From assembly GCF_965279545.1 (NCBI RefSeq), contig NZ_OZ257250.1, positions 2,604,001-2,668,000 on the forward strand: a stretch of DNA of 64,000 nt. The letters are read 5' to 3'. Of the stretch, positions 26,986 to 36,041 are shown piece by piece. Numbering within the stretch: position 1 is the first letter of the stretch; each line of letters begins with the position of its first letter. The notes below the pieces were generated by a model that saw only the letters and a list, made by a program, of their open reading frames with translations, did not search any database and was not told the origin of the DNA. Source of the DNA: Methylibium sp965279545 (GTDB taxonomy: Bacteria > Pseudomonadota > Gammaproteobacteria > Burkholderiales > Burkholderiaceae_C). A program made the translations under genes and the position numbers.

Positions 26986-27941
26986 GCACCCAACCAACCC
27001 CCTGCCTCATCTGCTCCGGCGAAACACACCCGGAACGAGCGGTCTTCGATGACCGATACGGCTACCCGGGTCTGTACGCACTGCATTGCTGCCTTCGTTG
27101 CGGCCACCGCCATCTCGATGTGGACATGAACCCCACCCAGATCTCGGAGTTGTACACGCGCTATTACCCACGATCGAATCTCGATGTCGAAGGCTGGGCA
27201 CCGCCACGTGACGGGTCGACATGGCAGATGTGGTGGCGCGGGCTGAAGTCCTCTGCCTACCGCTGGGTGCCGCGCAACGTCCGCATTCTCGACATCGGCT
27301 GCGGCTTCGGCGAAACGCTGGGTTATCACATAGCGCGTGGCTGTGACGCGCACGGCGTCGAAGCCGACCGCAACATCCTGCGCGTGGCCGAGCGCCACGG
27401 GCTCAATGTGCAGGTCGGTCTGTTCGATCCGGGCCGCTACGCGCCGGCGAGTTTCGATGTCGTCACGCTCGACCAGGTGATCGAGCACGTGTCCGATCCC
27501 CTCGGCGTGCTGCGCGGCATTCACCAGGTGCTCAAGCCCGGCGGCACGCTGATCCTCAGCACGCCCAACGCCGATGGCTGGGGAGCCAGGGTATTCGGTC
27601 GACGCTGGATTCATTGGCATGCCCCGTACCACCAGCAGTTCTTCAGCCGACGCTCGATGCGTGAGGCCGCTGCGAAATCGGGTTTGGAGCTGAAGCAGAC
27701 GAAGACGGTCACCCAATCGGCGTGGCTCGACTTTCAGTGGGGGCACCTGGTGACGTTTCCCGCCCCCGGCCAGCCTTCGGCGTACTGGTCGTCGCGACTG
27801 AAGCGAACGATCGGGCAACGCGTGGCGCTGAGGCTTTTTCGGTGGATCGATCGCACAGGTGTCAACAACCTGATCACACGAGCTTTCGATAAGCTACGTC
27901 TTGGCGACAACATCGTCTACATACTTCGTAGGCCGATGTGA
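26982..27941 (+). CDS. SAM-dependent methyltransferase with N-terminal zinc-binding motif
   Basis: 319-residue class I methyltransferase. An N-terminal Cys cluster (CLICSGE and CCLRCGHRH) looks like a zinc site, as in sugar C-methyltransferase-like proteins. The SAM motif is ILDIGCGFGETLGYH (about residue 104), followed by VTLDQVIEHVSDPLGVL and a LKPGGTLILSTPN strand. The start is GTG at 26982, overlapping the acyltransferase stop. It probably modifies a sugar or the glycan end. It is the last gene before the AT-rich stretch. Confidence 0.78.
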   Translation: MSTQPTPCLICSGETHPERAVFDDRYGYPGLYALHCCLRCGHRHLDVDMNPTQISELYTRYYPRSNLDVEGWAPPRDGSTWQMWWRGLKSSAYRWVPRNVRILDIGCGFGETLGYHIARGCDAHGVEADRNILRVAERHGLNVQVGLFDPGRYAPASFDVVTLDQVIEHVSDPLGVLRGIHQVLKPGGTLILSTPNADGWGARVFGRRWIHWHAPYHQQFFSRRSMREAAAKSGLELKQTKTVTQSAWLDFQWGHLVTFPAPGQPSAYWSSRLKRTIGQRVALRLFRWIDRTGVNNLITRAFDKLRLGDNIVYILRRPM

Positions 27942-27945
27942 CGAA

Positions 27946-28782
27946 ATGCTCCACATTATTCTTCCGGTCCACAATCGCAGCCCTATAACCGCTCGGTTTC
28001 TCAATTGCGTGCGAGCTCAGAGTTTTCAGAATTATTGTTTAGTATTGGTAAACGATGGTTGTACAGACAATACTCTAGACTTGGCACAACAACTGTTGCC
28101 ATCCGAGCAGATGGTCATCCTCGCAGGGAATGGAAAGTTGTGGTGGGCCGGAGCGCTTCAGAAGGCTTTTGAATATTTGACGGCAATCCAGATACCATCG
28201 AACGACGATGTTCTTATCATCAATGATGATACCTACATCGATCCGGACTTTCTTGCGAATGGATTGGCGTTACTTGCAGAACACCCTAGAGCTTGCATCC
28301 AAGCTCTGGGTACTGACCGCCGGTCGGGCCGTGTCGATCGCGGTGTAGTGGTCGATTTATCCCGACTACGCTTCAGACCCGCCAAACGTGGAGAATCAGT
28401 TAATTGCCTTTCCACCCGAGGTCTTTTAATGAAAGCCTCAACCTTTTGTCGATCGGGCGGATTTCGCCCTCAATGGCTACCACATTACCTAAGCGACTAC
28501 GAATTCACAATTCGCCTTCAACGGGCGGGTTATTTATTATTATGTGAAGAGCGCTTTGCAGCCGAAATGGATGATTCAACGAGCGGCCTCAACAGTTATC
28601 CTCAGCGCGACTTGAGAGAATTTCTAAAGTTATCATTTTCCAATCGCGCAAAATTTAACCCAAGGCACTGGAGCGCATTTGTTATTCTTACCTGCCCCGC
28701 AAAATCCATTCCATTGCACCTAGCCAAAATCTGGTTCGGCTTCTCACGCGCGTTGCTTCACACATTACTCTCCGGGCAGTAG
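27946..28782 (+). CDS. Family 2 glycosyltransferase
   Basis: 278-residue GT-A enzyme. The N-terminus MLHIILPVHNRSPITARFL is the usual GT2 start, with LVNDGCTDNT and the metal-binding IINDDTYIDPDF. A WLPHYLSDYEFTIRLQRAGY acceptor-site segment follows. The first in-frame start would be TTG at 27901; ATG 27946 fits the family start better and follows the preceding stop by 4 nt. AT-rich codons mark it as foreign to the neighbourhood. Donor and acceptor sugars cannot be read from sequence. Confidence 0.83.
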   Translation: MLHIILPVHNRSPITARFLNCVRAQSFQNYCLVLVNDGCTDNTLDLAQQLLPSEQMVILAGNGKLWWAGALQKAFEYLTAIQIPSNDDVLIINDDTYIDPDFLANGLALLAEHPRACIQALGTDRRSGRVDRGVVVDLSRLRFRPAKRGESVNCLSTRGLLMKASTFCRSGGFRPQWLPHYLSDYEFTIRLQRAGYLLLCEERFAAEMDDSTSGLNSYPQRDLREFLKLSFSNRAKFNPRHWSAFVILTCPAKSIPLHLAKIWFGFSRALLHTLLSGQ

Positions 28783-28871
28783 AAATAAATTGGCAGACAC
28801 TTTCAGCAGAGCACAAAATATCTCAAAAAGACCAACACTTATTTAATAATACAGGCACAGCCCCAAAAGCC

Positions 28872-29780
28872 ATGAACAAACTGGCGCCGATAGTTATTTT
28901 TGTCTTTGCGAGACCCGCGCATACAAAGCGGACACTCGATGCATTAGCAGATAATTTTTTGGCGAACCAATCTGATCTTATAATATTTTCTGACGCCGCC
29001 CGTCTTCCCTGCCAGACAAAAGACGTCCAAGACGTTCGGACTCTTATTCGATCCACAACGGGCTTCCGCAGTATCACCATAATTGAGCGAGACGAAAATT
29101 ATGGGTTGGCACGCAGCATCATTGAAGGCGTGACTGAAGTCTGCAATCACCATGGTCGAGTTATCGTACTGGAAGATGATATCTTAACTTCCAAGTATTT
29201 TCTCACATTCATGAATGACGGCCTTGACACATACTCTGAAGTAGGAAATGTTTACGCCATCTCCGGTTGCACGTATCCCATAGATCTCCAAGCATCAGCA
29301 GAGGATACTTTTTTTCTGCGACTCCCCCTGTGCTGGGGCTGGGCGACCTGGAAAGAAAAATGGTGTCATTTTAAAAAATGCCCGGCATCCATACCCAACA
29401 CAGCTATCGACATAATTAGTTATATTAACTTCGATGGTTGTCATAATTTTTTTGCGCAAGCTAAAGATAATTTCAATAAAATCACCGATACTTGGTTTAT
29501 ATTTTGGTATATGACGCTTGCGCACAGAAAGGCTCTCGCGCTATTCCCAAGAGAAAGTTTGGTAGAGAATATCGGGCATGACGGCAGCGGCGAAAACTGC
29601 ACCAAATCATTTTTATTCAATAAACCAGCTGACCAAAGACCTATAAATGTAAAATTACTTGCCGCAACCGAAGGAGAGTACGAGCTTGGCCAACATAAGA
29701 AATTTTTCCAATCAACAAAAAAATCATTACTATCGAGGATTATAGGAAAAATAAACCGAGAAATCAGGAGAATAAAGTGA
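28872..29780 (+). CDS. Glycosyltransferase (GNT-I/GT-A-like)
   Basis: 302-residue protein. It starts MNKLAPIVIFVFARPAHTKRTLDAL, with FSDAA, ERDENYGLARSI, VIVLEDDILTSKYFL (acidic metal-binding motif) and LPLCWGWATWKEKW, a pattern shared by bacterial sugar transferases distantly related to GNT-I. Strongly AT-rich. It lies 89 bp after the previous gene, and its stop overlaps the next start (GTGA). The specific sugar is unknown. Confidence 0.72.
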   Translation: MNKLAPIVIFVFARPAHTKRTLDALADNFLANQSDLIIFSDAARLPCQTKDVQDVRTLIRSTTGFRSITIIERDENYGLARSIIEGVTEVCNHHGRVIVLEDDILTSKYFLTFMNDGLDTYSEVGNVYAISGCTYPIDLQASAEDTFFLRLPLCWGWATWKEKWCHFKKCPASIPNTAIDIISYINFDGCHNFFAQAKDNFNKITDTWFIFWYMTLAHRKALALFPRESLVENIGHDGSGENCTKSFLFNKPADQRPINVKLLAATEGEYELGQHKKFFQSTKKSLLSRIIGKINREIRRIK

Positions 29781-30448
29781 GCGCGATCAGTCGCCTCGAA
29801 TGGATGCTTAGAGCATATAAACTCAAGAAAAATATTCTAGGCTTTTCCGCAAGCCCACTAAGCCTCGCCTCAAAAGACGTTACATTTGCAGAGTATGTTC
29901 GACTTCATGGAAACACTGTAATATTTAACGCTTCCATTGGGAGGTATACATACCTCGTGGACAGCAGGGCTGGAAATATAACAATTGGCTCGTTCTGCAG
30001 CATTGGTTCCGGCTCTCGATTGGGAGGAATGGGGGCTCATCCAATTGATATGCTCAGCACTCATCCCGTTTTTTATTCAACACTGAAACAATGTGGCGCC
30101 AGTTTTGTCGATCAAAACCACTTTGATGAATTTAAACGAACAACGATAGGTCACGACGTTTGGGTTGGAGTCAATGCGGTAGTTCTCGATGGAGTAAGTA
30201 TCGGAAATGGCTCAGTCATAGCAGCCGGAGCCGTGGTGACCAAAGATGTACCAGACTACGCGATAGTTGCCGGAGCACCTGCAAGAATAGTTAAGTTTAG
30301 ATTTCCGGAGACTGAAGTTCAATCCTTACAAAAACTTCAATGGTGGACACTTCCAACGGAGGTACTCAGAGCGCATGCCGATATATTCAGGAGTGGAAAC
30401 ATTTCCGGTTTGATCGACGCCCTGACGGTGAGGCGCTCGCCTCAATAA
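29777..30448 (+). CDS. Vat/CatB-like hexapeptide acetyltransferase
   Basis: 223-residue xenobiotic-acetyltransferase-type protein, starting at GTG. Hexapeptide repeats include SRAGNITIGSFCSIGSGSRL, with the loop MGAHPIDMLSTHPVFYS (catalytic His) and TIGHDVWVGVNAVVLDGVSIG. The C-terminus has VVAGAPARIVKFRF and WWTLPTEVL, typical of this family. It probably acetylates the polysaccharide. It is the last gene of the AT-rich stretch. Confidence 0.85.
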   Translation: MSAISRLEWMLRAYKLKKNILGFSASPLSLASKDVTFAEYVRLHGNTVIFNASIGRYTYLVDSRAGNITIGSFCSIGSGSRLGGMGAHPIDMLSTHPVFYSTLKQCGASFVDQNHFDEFKRTTIGHDVWVGVNAVVLDGVSIGNGSVIAAGAVVTKDVPDYAIVAGAPARIVKFRFPETEVQSLQKLQWWTLPTEVLRAHADIFRSGNISGLIDALTVRRSPQ

Positions 30449-30486
30449 ATTAGGTCATATTTCTCTTCTTGATTGACAAGTTGACG

Positions 30487-31683
30487 ATGACTGCCCTCAC
30501 CTATCAATACTCCAACCCGAGCGTCAACTTCCGCAGCAGCCTGCTGCCGTGCCTTGGAATACTGACTGTCTTTGCGCTCTTTAATTTTCCAATTCTCGCG
30601 TTCTTCATCGCAGGGGCGCTGTTGATCAACCTGTCTCGAGCCACGCCCGATATTGCGCGTCGCCTTTTGGGTCTGGTGTTGGTCGTCGCCGTGTCGATGA
30701 TCCTGTCGTCGCGCCCCATCTCCGACGAGGGTTCGGAAGACATCGTTGGCTATTACTATCTTTATGAGGCGGTCCGCAGCGGCGATTTCGAACAGATGTT
30801 CCAGTTCGGCGGTGGCATCGAAGTCGGACTGCCCTTGCTGTTCTACCTGTGGGGACTGCTGCTGCCCAAGCTCTCGGTCAACGGGCTGATGCTGTGCTTG
30901 GCCTTGACCAGTTCTGTGCTCTTCTGGGCGTGGGTGGAAGTAGCCTTCTATGGCAAGAACCGTCGGGGTGCAGATATGGCCCTGATGGGCGCGGCATTGC
31001 TGCTCTTCAACGTCTACCTCTCGACGCAGTTGGCGCGCCAGTTCCTCTCGATGGTGCTGCTGCTTTATGCGTTTTCTGCCACCACCACCACACGGCGCAC
31101 ACTGTTCGTGATGCTGGCGGCGGCGTTCCACCTGACAGCAGTGCTTTTCTACGGCGTTTACCTGCTCGCGCGCCGGGGCCGGCTGGGCATCGTGCTGCTG
31201 ATTGCGTTGGTGGTGCTGTCGCGCATGTACTTCCCTGTGCTGCTCACGCTGCTCGACGTACTGCCCGATGCACTGGTCGAGAAACTCGCCTACTACGTCG
31301 ACAACAACAGTGAATACACCGACTCGGACATCGCTTCCCTGAAGCTCATCGGCCTGCTCTGCATCATTTCCTTGCTGGCAACGGTCGCCAGCGGCTTCAG
31401 GCTCGACCGGCGTACGCGCCTCTGGCACGCCATTCCGTGGGTCACCGCCGTCGTGCACCTGCTGCTGCTGCCGATTCCCCTGGCGTCGCTGCGCTCGACG
31501 CTCGCCGTGCATTCGGTCGCGACCGGCCTCGTGGCCTACAAGATGATCGCGCAGCGGCACCGCCTGCTCCTGCTGACGATCTTCAACGTGCTGCTGCTCT
31601 ACAAGCTGGCCGGCTTCGTGACGCTGGAGGGGGATGCCGGACTGGTCTCGACGATGAGCGTGTTGATGAATGCGTTCCAGTAG
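30487..31683 (+). CDS. Polysaccharide polymerase (Wzy/EpsG-like)
   Basis: Polytopic membrane protein of 398 aa with about 10-11 hydrophobic segments. An extracytoplasmic loop has SSRPISDEGSEDIVGYYYLYEAV, as in EpsG/Wzy polymerases that join repeat units in the periplasm. ATG 30487 was chosen; the upstream in-frame TTG 30469 lacks a clear ribosome-binding site. It is the only polymerase candidate in the locus. Wzy proteins are poorly conserved, so the call rests on topology and context. Confidence 0.68.
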   Translation: MTALTYQYSNPSVNFRSSLLPCLGILTVFALFNFPILAFFIAGALLINLSRATPDIARRLLGLVLVVAVSMILSSRPISDEGSEDIVGYYYLYEAVRSGDFEQMFQFGGGIEVGLPLLFYLWGLLLPKLSVNGLMLCLALTSSVLFWAWVEVAFYGKNRRGADMALMGAALLLFNVYLSTQLARQFLSMVLLLYAFSATTTTRRTLFVMLAAAFHLTAVLFYGVYLLARRGRLGIVLLIALVVLSRMYFPVLLTLLDVLPDALVEKLAYYVDNNSEYTDSDIASLKLIGLLCIISLLATVASGFRLDRRTRLWHAIPWVTAVVHLLLLPIPLASLRSTLAVHSVATGLVAYKMIAQRHRLLLLTIFNVLLLYKLAGFVTLEGDAGLVSTMSVLMNAFQ

Positions 31684-31758
31684 CGTGCACGACGTCTCCC
31701 TCGCGACCAAAGAACGGGCTGCCGACTCGGACTGAGCCCGGGCCCCCCCTCCCCACGC

Positions 31759-33714
31759 ATGCAGTTCAGCAAGGACATCAACGGGCTGAGGGCGATCGCG
31801 GTCGTCGCGGTCGTGCTCTTCCATTTCTCCGTGCCGGGCCTGCAGGGCGGGTTCGTCGGCGTCGATGTGTTCTTCGTAATTTCCGGCTACCTGATGACGG
31901 GCATCGTCATCGGGCGGATGGGCAGCGGCACGTTCTCGGTATGGACGTTCTACGCCGACCGTGCGCGCCGCATCGTCCCGGCGCTCGTGGTGCTGTGCCT
32001 GGCGCTGCTCGCGATCGGCTGGTTCCTGCTACTGCCGTCGGACTACAAGAAGCTCGGCAAGCAGGTCGGCGGCAGCCTCGGTTTCGTCTCCAACATCCTG
32101 TTCTGGCGCGAGGCAGGCTACTTCGATGCGGTGTCGCACCGCAAGTGGCTGCTGCACACCTGGTCGCTGTCGGTGGAGTGGCAGTTCTACCTGCTGTACC
32201 CGCTGCTGCTGGTGGCGCTGCAGCGCCTGATCGGCCAGCCGCGCATCCGCTGGGCCCTGACGGCGCTGGCACTGTGCTCGCTTGCACTTTCCATCGCCCA
32301 GTCCGGTCGCGCGCCCAGCGCCTCCTTCTACCTGCTGCCCACGCGCACCTGGGAGATGCTGCTCGGTGCGCTGGTCTTCCTGTTCCCGCTGCAACAGGGT
32401 CCGCGTGCTCGCCTGGCGATGGAAGCGGCGGGGCTTGCACTGGTCGGGGGCAGCGTCGTCTTCCTGAACCCGGGCGATGTCTGGCCCGGGTCGCTGGCGA
32501 TCCTGCCGACGGCAGGCACTGCCCTGGTGATCTGGTCAATGCGCCAGGCTTCTCCGCTGTTCGACAACCGGGCGACGCAACTGCTCGGCCGGGCCTCCTA
32601 TTCGATCTACCTGTGGCACTGGCCGGTGGTTGTGGGACTGACCCAGCTGAGCGAGCTTGCCCCGCTGCCCCGCACGCTCGCGGGCATCGCGCTGTCGGTC
32701 CTGATCGGCTGCCTGTCTTTCCGGTTCGTCGAAACGCCCACGCGCCACCTCGGCCGCGAACCGCGACACGACAACCCACGCCGCTTCGTGCATGCGCCCC
32801 GCGCGCTGCTGGCCGGCTTGGTGGTGGTCGCCGTATCGTGCGGTGCTGTCGTCTGGTCCACGGACGGCGCGCCATGGCGCTTTGCTGCCGCAGTGCGGTT
32901 GGCCGATGGAGAAGCGCTCAACAGCAACCCCTACGGCCGCGGATGCTTCTCGACCTTCGGTGCGCCGTCTCCGCCTTGTGTGATGGGCGGAGACCGCAAG
33001 ACAAGCCGCGCGGAAATGATCGGCGACAGCCATGCTGCGTCCGTGGTCACGGCGCTGGCTGAGGCCATTCCGGGCCACGATGGTGGCGTCAGGTTCCATG
33101 GCTATGCGAGTTGCCCGACCTTGCGGGGCGCCACCTATGGTCCGTCCGAGAACCTGTGCGGCGAATTCAATCGCGATGCGTTGTCGGCACTCGGCCATGA
33201 AGCGCCCTTCACGCTGCCTCTGGTGATCACGAACAACTGGACGTCCTACCTCGAACAGGCGCGCATCCGCTTCGCCACGCGAGAAGGAAACGACGGCGCG
33301 ACCGAGCCCTTCAGCCGCGAGCGCTACCGCGAGGAGTTGCTCGCCACGCTGTGCGGCCTGGCCAGGAGCCGGCGCGTCTACGTGACCGAGCCCTTCCCGG
33401 AGTTTGCGGTGGACGTTCCCCGCGCCGTGGCTTACCGCCTGATGCGCGATCCGGCATCGGCCGACCTGACGATCGACATCGACGAGCACCGCCGACGCAA
33501 TGCCTTCGTCCTGGCGGTCATGCAGGAAGCCCAGACAAGCTGCGGGGTGCGCCTGCTGGACCCGACGCCCTACCTGTGCCCCGGCGGGCGCTGCATGGCT
33601 TCGCTGCACGGCCGCCCGCTCTACTCGGATGGGCATCATCTCAGCGAGTACGGCAATCGTTTCCTCGTTCCCATGTTCCGCCAGGTCTACGACGATGCCC
33701 CCGCCGCCCGCTGA
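31759..33714 (+). CDS. OafA-like O-acyltransferase with SGNH domain
   Basis: 651-residue two-domain membrane enzyme. The N-terminal acyltransferase-3 domain has about 10 helices, beginning DINGLRAIAVVAVVLFHF with GGFVGVDVFFVISGYL. The C-terminal periplasmic SGNH domain starts near residue 410, with the nucleophile block EMIGDSHAAS and the Asp-His pair in SDGHHLSEYGN near the end. It probably acetylates the polysaccharide. Its 3' end overlaps the next gene by 20 nt. Confidence 0.88.
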   Translation: MQFSKDINGLRAIAVVAVVLFHFSVPGLQGGFVGVDVFFVISGYLMTGIVIGRMGSGTFSVWTFYADRARRIVPALVVLCLALLAIGWFLLLPSDYKKLGKQVGGSLGFVSNILFWREAGYFDAVSHRKWLLHTWSLSVEWQFYLLYPLLLVALQRLIGQPRIRWALTALALCSLALSIAQSGRAPSASFYLLPTRTWEMLLGALVFLFPLQQGPRARLAMEAAGLALVGGSVVFLNPGDVWPGSLAILPTAGTALVIWSMRQASPLFDNRATQLLGRASYSIYLWHWPVVVGLTQLSELAPLPRTLAGIALSVLIGCLSFRFVETPTRHLGREPRHDNPRRFVHAPRALLAGLVVVAVSCGAVVWSTDGAPWRFAAAVRLADGEALNSNPYGRGCFSTFGAPSPPCVMGGDRKTSRAEMIGDSHAASVVTALAEAIPGHDGGVRFHGYASCPTLRGATYGPSENLCGEFNRDALSALGHEAPFTLPLVITNNWTSYLEQARIRFATREGNDGATEPFSRERYREELLATLCGLARSRRVYVTEPFPEFAVDVPRAVAYRLMRDPASADLTIDIDEHRRRNAFVLAVMQEAQTSCGVRLLDPTPYLCPGGRCMASLHGRPLYSDGHHLSEYGNRFLVPMFRQVYDDAPAAR

Positions 33715-34492
33715 GCCTCGCGTGCCGGATCGGCCTGATCGGGCCGGGGACTGCCCTCACGGTGCGCCGCACATCACGGTTGCCACCGTGGTGTTCAACG
33801 GCCGTCGCGACATCGCCCGGACCATCGAGTCGGTGCTCGGCCAGGACCATGACCACGTCGAATACGTCATCGTCGATGGCGGCTCCAGCGATGGCACGCA
33901 GGACGTGGTCCGCGGCTTCGGTGCCGCGATCGACCGCTTCGTGTCGGAGCCGGACCGCGGCGTCTACGACGCGATGAACAAGGCCATCGAACTCGCCCGC
34001 GGCGAGTTCATTCTGTTCATGAACTGCGGCGATGTCTTCGCCGGGCCGACGGCGGTCTCGGACCTGCTGGCCGCCGCCACGCCGGGCCAGGAACAGGCGC
34101 TGTTCGGCGGTTGGATCCGCCGCGGCGGCCCGGGCGGCGACCAAGCGCGCGCGCCCGCATTGGAGAGCGGCTCCTTCAACCACCAGGCGGTCGCCTACAG
34201 CCGCGCCATCCACCGCTGGCACGGCCACTACGCGGTGGTCCCTGGGCTGACGACCGCCGACTACCTGTTCTTCGCGACGCTGCTCCGCTCGCGCCGCGCC
34301 GCCTGCCGCACGGTGGACGCGACCGTCGCGGTGATCGACGTCAACGGCCTGTCGGCCGGGCTGCAGACCTTCAGCCAGAAGCAGGCCATCGACTATCTGT
34401 GCGGGCGCATCGGCCGGCCCAGGCTGCTGCTCGCGCTGGCGCTGCACCCGGTGTACCACCGCTTGAAGAGGCTGCTGCATTGGAAGCGCTGA
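33695..34492 (+). CDS. Family 2 glycosyltransferase (WcaE-like)
   Basis: 265 aa. The GT-A core starts HITVATVVFNGRRDIARTIESVLGQ, followed by YVIVDGGSSDGTQDVV, VSEPDRGVYDAMNKAIELARGEFI and FMNCGD, the signature of WcaE-type transferases. It resembles the gene at 35202, which has the same layout (DGGS, YDAMNK, LNADD). ATG 33695 lies inside the end of the acyltransferase gene (20-nt overlap). The sugar specificity is unknown. Confidence 0.82.
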   Translation: MPPPPAEPRVPDRPDRAGDCPHGAPHITVATVVFNGRRDIARTIESVLGQDHDHVEYVIVDGGSSDGTQDVVRGFGAAIDRFVSEPDRGVYDAMNKAIELARGEFILFMNCGDVFAGPTAVSDLLAAATPGQEQALFGGWIRRGGPGGDQARAPALESGSFNHQAVAYSRAIHRWHGHYAVVPGLTTADYLFFATLLRSRRAACRTVDATVAVIDVNGLSAGLQTFSQKQAIDYLCGRIGRPRLLLALALHPVYHRLKRLLHWKR

Positions 34493-35205
34493 CCTCGGTG
34501 TGCATGACCACCTGCAACGGCGAGCGCCACATCGCCGCCCAGCTCGCGTCGATCCTGAAGTCGCCCCGCGTCGGCGAGGTGCTGGTGTCCGACGACGGCT
34601 CGACAGACCGGACGCTCGAGATCGTGCGCAGCTTCGCCGACCCGCGAATCCGCCTGCTCGCGGGGCCGCGCGCGGGCTTGATCAGGAACTTCGAATCGGT
34701 GCTCGGCGCCGCACGCGGCGAGTACATCTTCCTGGCCGACCAGGACGACGTGTGGTCCGGCCGCAAGGTCGACGCGATGCTGCACGCCTTGCAGAGCGCG
34801 GACCTGGTCGTCTCCGATTGCAGGGTCGTCTCGGAGGACCTGCATCCGCTGCACCCCTCTTTCTTCGCACTGCGTGGCTCCGGGCCGGGACTGCTGAAGA
34901 ACCTCGCGCGCAACAGCTACCTCGGTTGCTGCATGGCGTTCCGACGCAGCGTGCTCGAGCGTGCCTTGCCGTTCCCCCCCGGCGTACCGATGCACGACTG
35001 GTGGATCGGGCTCGTCGCCGAGCGTTTTGGTTCGGTCCGCTTCCTGGCCGAGCCGCTGCTCCAGTACCGCCGCCACGGCGGCAACGCCTCGTCGACGGCA
35101 GAGCCCTCGACGGCAGCATGGCCCCGGCGCTTCGCGTGGCGCATTTCGCTGGCCGTGCACCTGCTGTGGCGCGGGTTCACGCACCGCCGCGCGAACCCGA
35201 GATGA
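34480..35205 (+). CDS. Family 2 glycosyltransferase (rhamnosyltransferase-like)
   Basis: 241 aa. The core starts EALTSVCMTTCNGERHIAAQL, with VLVSDDGSTDRTLEIV, the DxD-type FLADQDDVWSG and MHDWWIGLVAERFG, a pattern seen in GT2 enzymes annotated as rhamnosyltransferases. With rfbBDAC in the same locus this is a plausible rhamnosyltransferase, by inference. The start is TTG 34480, which overlaps the previous gene by 13 nt; GTG 34498 or ATG 34504 would cut into the first strand. It overlaps the next gene by 4 nt. Confidence 0.75.
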   Translation: MEALTSVCMTTCNGERHIAAQLASILKSPRVGEVLVSDDGSTDRTLEIVRSFADPRIRLLAGPRAGLIRNFESVLGAARGEYIFLADQDDVWSGRKVDAMLHALQSADLVVSDCRVVSEDLHPLHPSFFALRGSGPGLLKNLARNSYLGCCMAFRRSVLERALPFPPGVPMHDWWIGLVAERFGSVRFLAEPLLQYRRHGGNASSTAEPSTAAWPRRFAWRISLAVHLLWRGFTHRRANPR

Positions 35206-36014
35206 AACTCAGCATCGTCACCGTCGCCTACAACGCCGCCGCCACGCTGCGGGACGCCTTGGAATCGGTCGCCCGCCAGAGCCATCGCGACGTCGAGCAC
35301 TGGCTGATCGACGGTGGATCGCAGGACGACACACGGACCGTGGTCGCACGCCACGGGCAGCACCTGGCGGGCTTCGTCAGCGAGCGCGACGAGGGTCTCT
35401 ACGACGCGATGAACAAGGGCGCTGCACGGGCTGGCGGTGAGGTGATCGGCTTCCTGAATGCGGACGACTGGTACGCCGACCCCGGGGTGCTGGGCTGGGT
35501 CAGCGAATGCTTCGAGCACGGCGCCGATCTCGTCTACGGCGACCTCGCCTTCGTGACCCCGGAGCCACCGTTCACGGTGCGCCGCGTCTGGCACGACCGG
35601 CCGCACGCGCCGCGCGACTTCTTCCGGCACGGCTGGCAGCCGGCGCACCCGGCGAGCTTCATCCGGCTCGACCTGTTCCGTGCGCTGGGCGGATTCGACA
35701 CCCGCTGGCGCATCGGCGCCGACTACGCCTTCCTCGCTGCCGCCATGCTGCACCCCGGCCTGAAGATGCAGCATGTGGCGAAGCGCTTCATCAACATGCG
35801 CCTGGGCGGCACCAGCACCGAGGGCCCGGCCGCCATCTGGCGGGCCAACCGCGAATGCGCCGCGGCCCTGCGCGAACTCGGCCGCCGCTGGCCCTGGGGC
35901 ACGCTCACGCTGAAAATTGCGAGGAAGATGCCACAGGTCCTGCGCGCCCGGACCGGCGGCCCGGTCACCGCGCCTTTGTGGCGCCCTTGGGACGCGCCAC
36001 GGTCGCAGGCCTGA
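35202..36014 (+). CDS. Family 2 glycosyltransferase (WcaE-like), second copy
   Basis: 270 aa, starting MKLSIVTVAYNAAATLRDALESVARQ, with HWLIDGGSQDDTRTVV, VSERDEGLYDAMNKGAARAGGEVIGFLNADDWY and HPASFIRLDLFRALGGFD. It shares the DGGS/YDAMNK layout with the product at 33695, so the pair may be an old duplication separated by another transferase. ATGA overlap with the upstream gene. Confidence 0.83.
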   Translation: MKLSIVTVAYNAAATLRDALESVARQSHRDVEHWLIDGGSQDDTRTVVARHGQHLAGFVSERDEGLYDAMNKGAARAGGEVIGFLNADDWYADPGVLGWVSECFEHGADLVYGDLAFVTPEPPFTVRRVWHDRPHAPRDFFRHGWQPAHPASFIRLDLFRALGGFDTRWRIGADYAFLAAAMLHPGLKMQHVAKRFINMRLGGTSTEGPAAIWRANRECAAALRELGRRWPWGTLTLKIARKMPQVLRARTGGPVTAPLWRPWDAPRSQA

Positions 36015-36041
36015 CATTCCGCGAGAGAGAGGTCCACAGCC

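Larger units (their letters stand above)
27946..30448 (+). other. AT-rich island inside the polysaccharide locus
   Basis: From just after the methyltransferase stop to the end of the second acyltransferase the DNA is visibly AT-rich. For example bases 29401-29460 hold 19 G/C of 60, while 34261-34320 hold 45 of 60. Three genes lie within it (27946-28782, 28872-29780, 29777-30448). Composition returns to normal in the polymerase gene. No IS, integrase or tRNA flanks it, so replacement by homologous recombination between serotype loci is the simplest explanation. Confidence 0.75.
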
